A stretch of DNA of 6,153 bases from Candidatus Poseidoniaceae archaeon (GTDB lineage: Archaea > Thermoplasmatota > Poseidoniia > Poseidoniales > Poseidoniaceae): the NCBI GenBank assembly GCA_013330925.1, contig DUHJ01000216.1:3539-9691 (forward strand), given 5' to 3'. The notes beneath the pieces are model-generated. The model was not told the DNA's origin, did not search any database, and was given only the letters and a program-made list of their open reading frames with translations. Made by a program: the position numbers and the translations under genes. Positions 4,887 to 6,153 of the stretch are shown in pieces (position 1 is the stretch's first letter; the number at the start of each line of letters is the position of its first letter).

Positions 4887-6153
4887 TGCGCACACGCGCC
4901 GTCGCCATGCTCCTCGTGGTGCTGGCCGCCTTGGCCTTCACCCCAAGTTTCGAAGCGATGCCCGCCGGCATCGGCAGCGCCGGTGACGGCGGCTGTTCGT
5001 GCCACGGTGGCGCCAACGCGGACACGACCGTGGTCGTGACCGGATTGCCTGAGAGCTTCAACGCCAGCGAGACGTACACCTTCACCGTGACCGTGGTCAA
5101 CGACGATCTGCCACGCTCCGAGCCCGACGCGGGTCGCTACGGCGGTTACCGCATCCTCGTCACCGAGGGCATGGTGAACCCGGTTCCTGAGTCTGCAGGC
5201 CAAATCATGGACGCTGGCTTGACCCACACCGCGGAAGCCAACACCGTCCGCACCTGGGACTTCGAATGGACCGCGCCCGGCGACGACGAGGCCACGGCCG
5301 AGTTTACCGTCTACGGCAACGCCGTGTCCGGCGGCGACGGCCCTGGCGGCGACGAGTGGAACGTCGTGAACTTCATCGTGCCCGGCATCAACGCCGGCGC
5401 TCTGGCCCCAAGTGCACCGCCGCTGATCATCCTGATGACGGCGCTGCTCCTCGCGGTTGGCCTCATCTTGCTCGGCACATTGTGGGTCTTCTACCGACGC
5501 AGCCCTGACACCTTCACCATGGGCGCCTTCTGGGCCTACCTGAAGCCATGGTTGACCACGACGGACCACAAGGAGGTCGGCATCATGTACTTCCTCTACG
5601 GATTCCTGTTCTTCCTTGTCGGTGGACTGCTGGCGCTGCTCTTCCGCATCCAGTTGTCTGTGCCGGAGAACGATTTCCTGACCTACGACCAGTACAACTC
5701 CTTCTTCACCCTGCACGGAACGACGATGATTTTCCTCGCCGCCATGCCGATGATTGCCGGTTTCATGAACTACGTCCTGCCCCTCCAGATCGGAGCCAAG
5801 GACCTCGCCTTCCCGCGGATCAACGCCCTTGGATTGTGGATGCTCGTCTTCTCGACCCCCCTCATCTACACGGGCATCTGGACCGGTGAAGGCGCCGACA
5901 TCACCTGGGTGATGTACCCGCCCTACTCTTCGCTGAACGAATTCGGCGAATACGGCAACAACCCCGGCACCACCGCATTCATCGCAGGCATGGTCATGCT
6001 CGGTGCCTCGAGCACCCTCAGCGGTGTGAACTTCATCACCACCGTGTTCACCATGCGTGCTCCCGGTGTGACCTGGTGGCGCATTCCGCTCTTCTCGTGG
6101 TCCGTGTTCGTCTCCGTGTTCATGCTCTTCGTGTCGCTTCCGGCCTTCATCGT
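4886..6153 (+). CDS. fusion: secreted Reeler-like domain + anchor helix + heme-copper oxidase subunit I, 3' partial
   Basis: 422 residues are visible and the frame is still open at the edge. Residues 1-24 are a signal peptide (probable cleavage after SFEA). Residues about 25-168 form a beta-rich extracytoplasmic domain. It begins with GCSCHGG (Cys37, Cys39, His40) and runs through VTGLPESFNASETYTFTVTV, GRYGGYRILV, WDFEWTAP and FTVYGNAVSGGDG, the pattern I associate with Reeler-like/'choice-of-anchor V' domains. A membrane helix (about 178-203) ends in FYRR. From about 210 the protein is oxidase subunit I: TTDHKEVGIMYFLYGF (225-240), FFTLHGTTMIF (273-283, low-spin heme ligand His277), then Asn295, Asp306 (in GAKDLAFPR) and Asn313, spaced like the D-channel N...D...N of A-type oxidases. 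The catalytic histidines (CuB and high-spin heme) lie beyond the window. No stop or frameshift separates the parts. The start overlaps the subunit II stop by 1 nt. The oxidase assignment is certain; the domain name is by eye. Confidence 0.93.
   Translation, partial: MRTRAVAMLLVVLAALAFTPSFEAMPAGIGSAGDGGCSCHGGANADTTVVVTGLPESFNASETYTFTVTVVNDDLPRSEPDAGRYGGYRILVTEGMVNPVPESAGQIMDAGLTHTAEANTVRTWDFEWTAPGDDEATAEFTVYGNAVSGGDGPGGDEWNVVNFIVPGINAGALAPSAPPLIILMTALLLAVGLILLGTLWVFYRRSPDTFTMGAFWAYLKPWLTTTDHKEVGIMYFLYGFLFFLVGGLLALLFRIQLSVPENDFLTYDQYNSFFTLHGTTMIFLAAMPMIAGFMNYVLPLQIGAKDLAFPRINALGLWMLVFSTPLIYTGIWTGEGADITWVMYPPYSSLNEFGEYGNNPGTTAFIAGMVMLGASSTLSGVNFITTVFTMRAPGVTWWRIPLFSWSVFVSVFMLFVSLPAFI

Noticed and set aside
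4986..5009. Classical heme c CxxCH site or lipoprotein lipobox in the fused domain
   Set aside because: The spacing is C-x-C-H, one residue short of CxxCH, and the residues before the first cysteine (DGG) do not form a lipobox after a hydrophobic core.
4637..5716. Long minus-strand open frame opposite subunits II and I
   Set aside because: It is antisense to two genes with unmistakable oxidase motifs; its valine/glycine/histidine-rich composition is typical of a shadow in GC-rich sequence.
5519..6153. Separate subunit I gene starting at the internal ATG before GAFWAYLKPW
   Set aside because: No ribosome binding site precedes it, the frame upstream is open and clearly coding, and the only strong Shine-Dalgarno and stop/start overlap are at 4886.

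Overview
The window is GC-rich and densely coding. It looks like a piece of an aerobic planktonic archaeal genome, most probably Marine Group II (Poseidoniales) or a close Thermoplasmatota relative. This placement is an inference from gene content: an Lrp/AsnC regulator, an archaeal UPF0292-type Toprim protein, a small DUF167 protein, archaeal-style GGAGGTGA ribosome binding sites, and a heme-copper oxidase operon of unusual domain make-up. No rRNA or other phylogenetic marker is present to prove it.

Layout. Positions 2-1285 (+) hold the 3' part of a tRNA/RNA cytosine-5 methyltransferase of the Trm4/NSUN2 type, with both catalytic cysteines and a long NSUN2-like C-terminal domain. It overlaps by 4 nt a gene at 1282-2406 (+) for an exported, single-pass membrane protein with a possible degenerate thioredoxin-like domain. 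An Lrp/AsnC regulator follows at 2448-2927 (+). Its 3' end overlaps the 3' end of a minus-strand Toprim gene (2889-3380), which sits directly downstream of, and overlaps, a minus-strand DUF167/YggU gene (3355-3696). A 170-nt divergent intergenic region then separates these from the respiratory operon.

Respiratory operon. Cytochrome c oxidase subunit II (3867-4886, +) has two membrane helices and a complete CuA site, with an unusually long stretch between its aromatic motif and the first CuA histidine. Its stop codon overlaps by 1 nt the start of the next gene (4886 to the window edge, +), which follows a near-perfect Shine-Dalgarno. That second gene is the main discovery candidate. One uninterrupted frame encodes a signal peptide, an extracytoplasmic Reeler-like/'choice-of-anchor V'-like domain carrying a C-x-C-H motif, a membrane anchor helix, and then the N-terminal part of an A-type heme-copper oxidase subunit I. 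The predicted topology fits: the added domain would lie outside the cell beside CuA, and the anchor returns the chain to the cytoplasm, where subunit I normally begins.

As a system, subunits II and I are translationally coupled and form the electron entry point and catalytic core of a terminal oxidase. The added domain is well placed to influence donor docking, metal or heme handling, or assembly, but its function cannot be read from the sequence. The upstream genes (RNA modification, envelope protein, regulator, Toprim and DUF167 proteins) look like ordinary housekeeping neighbours with no obvious functional tie to respiration.
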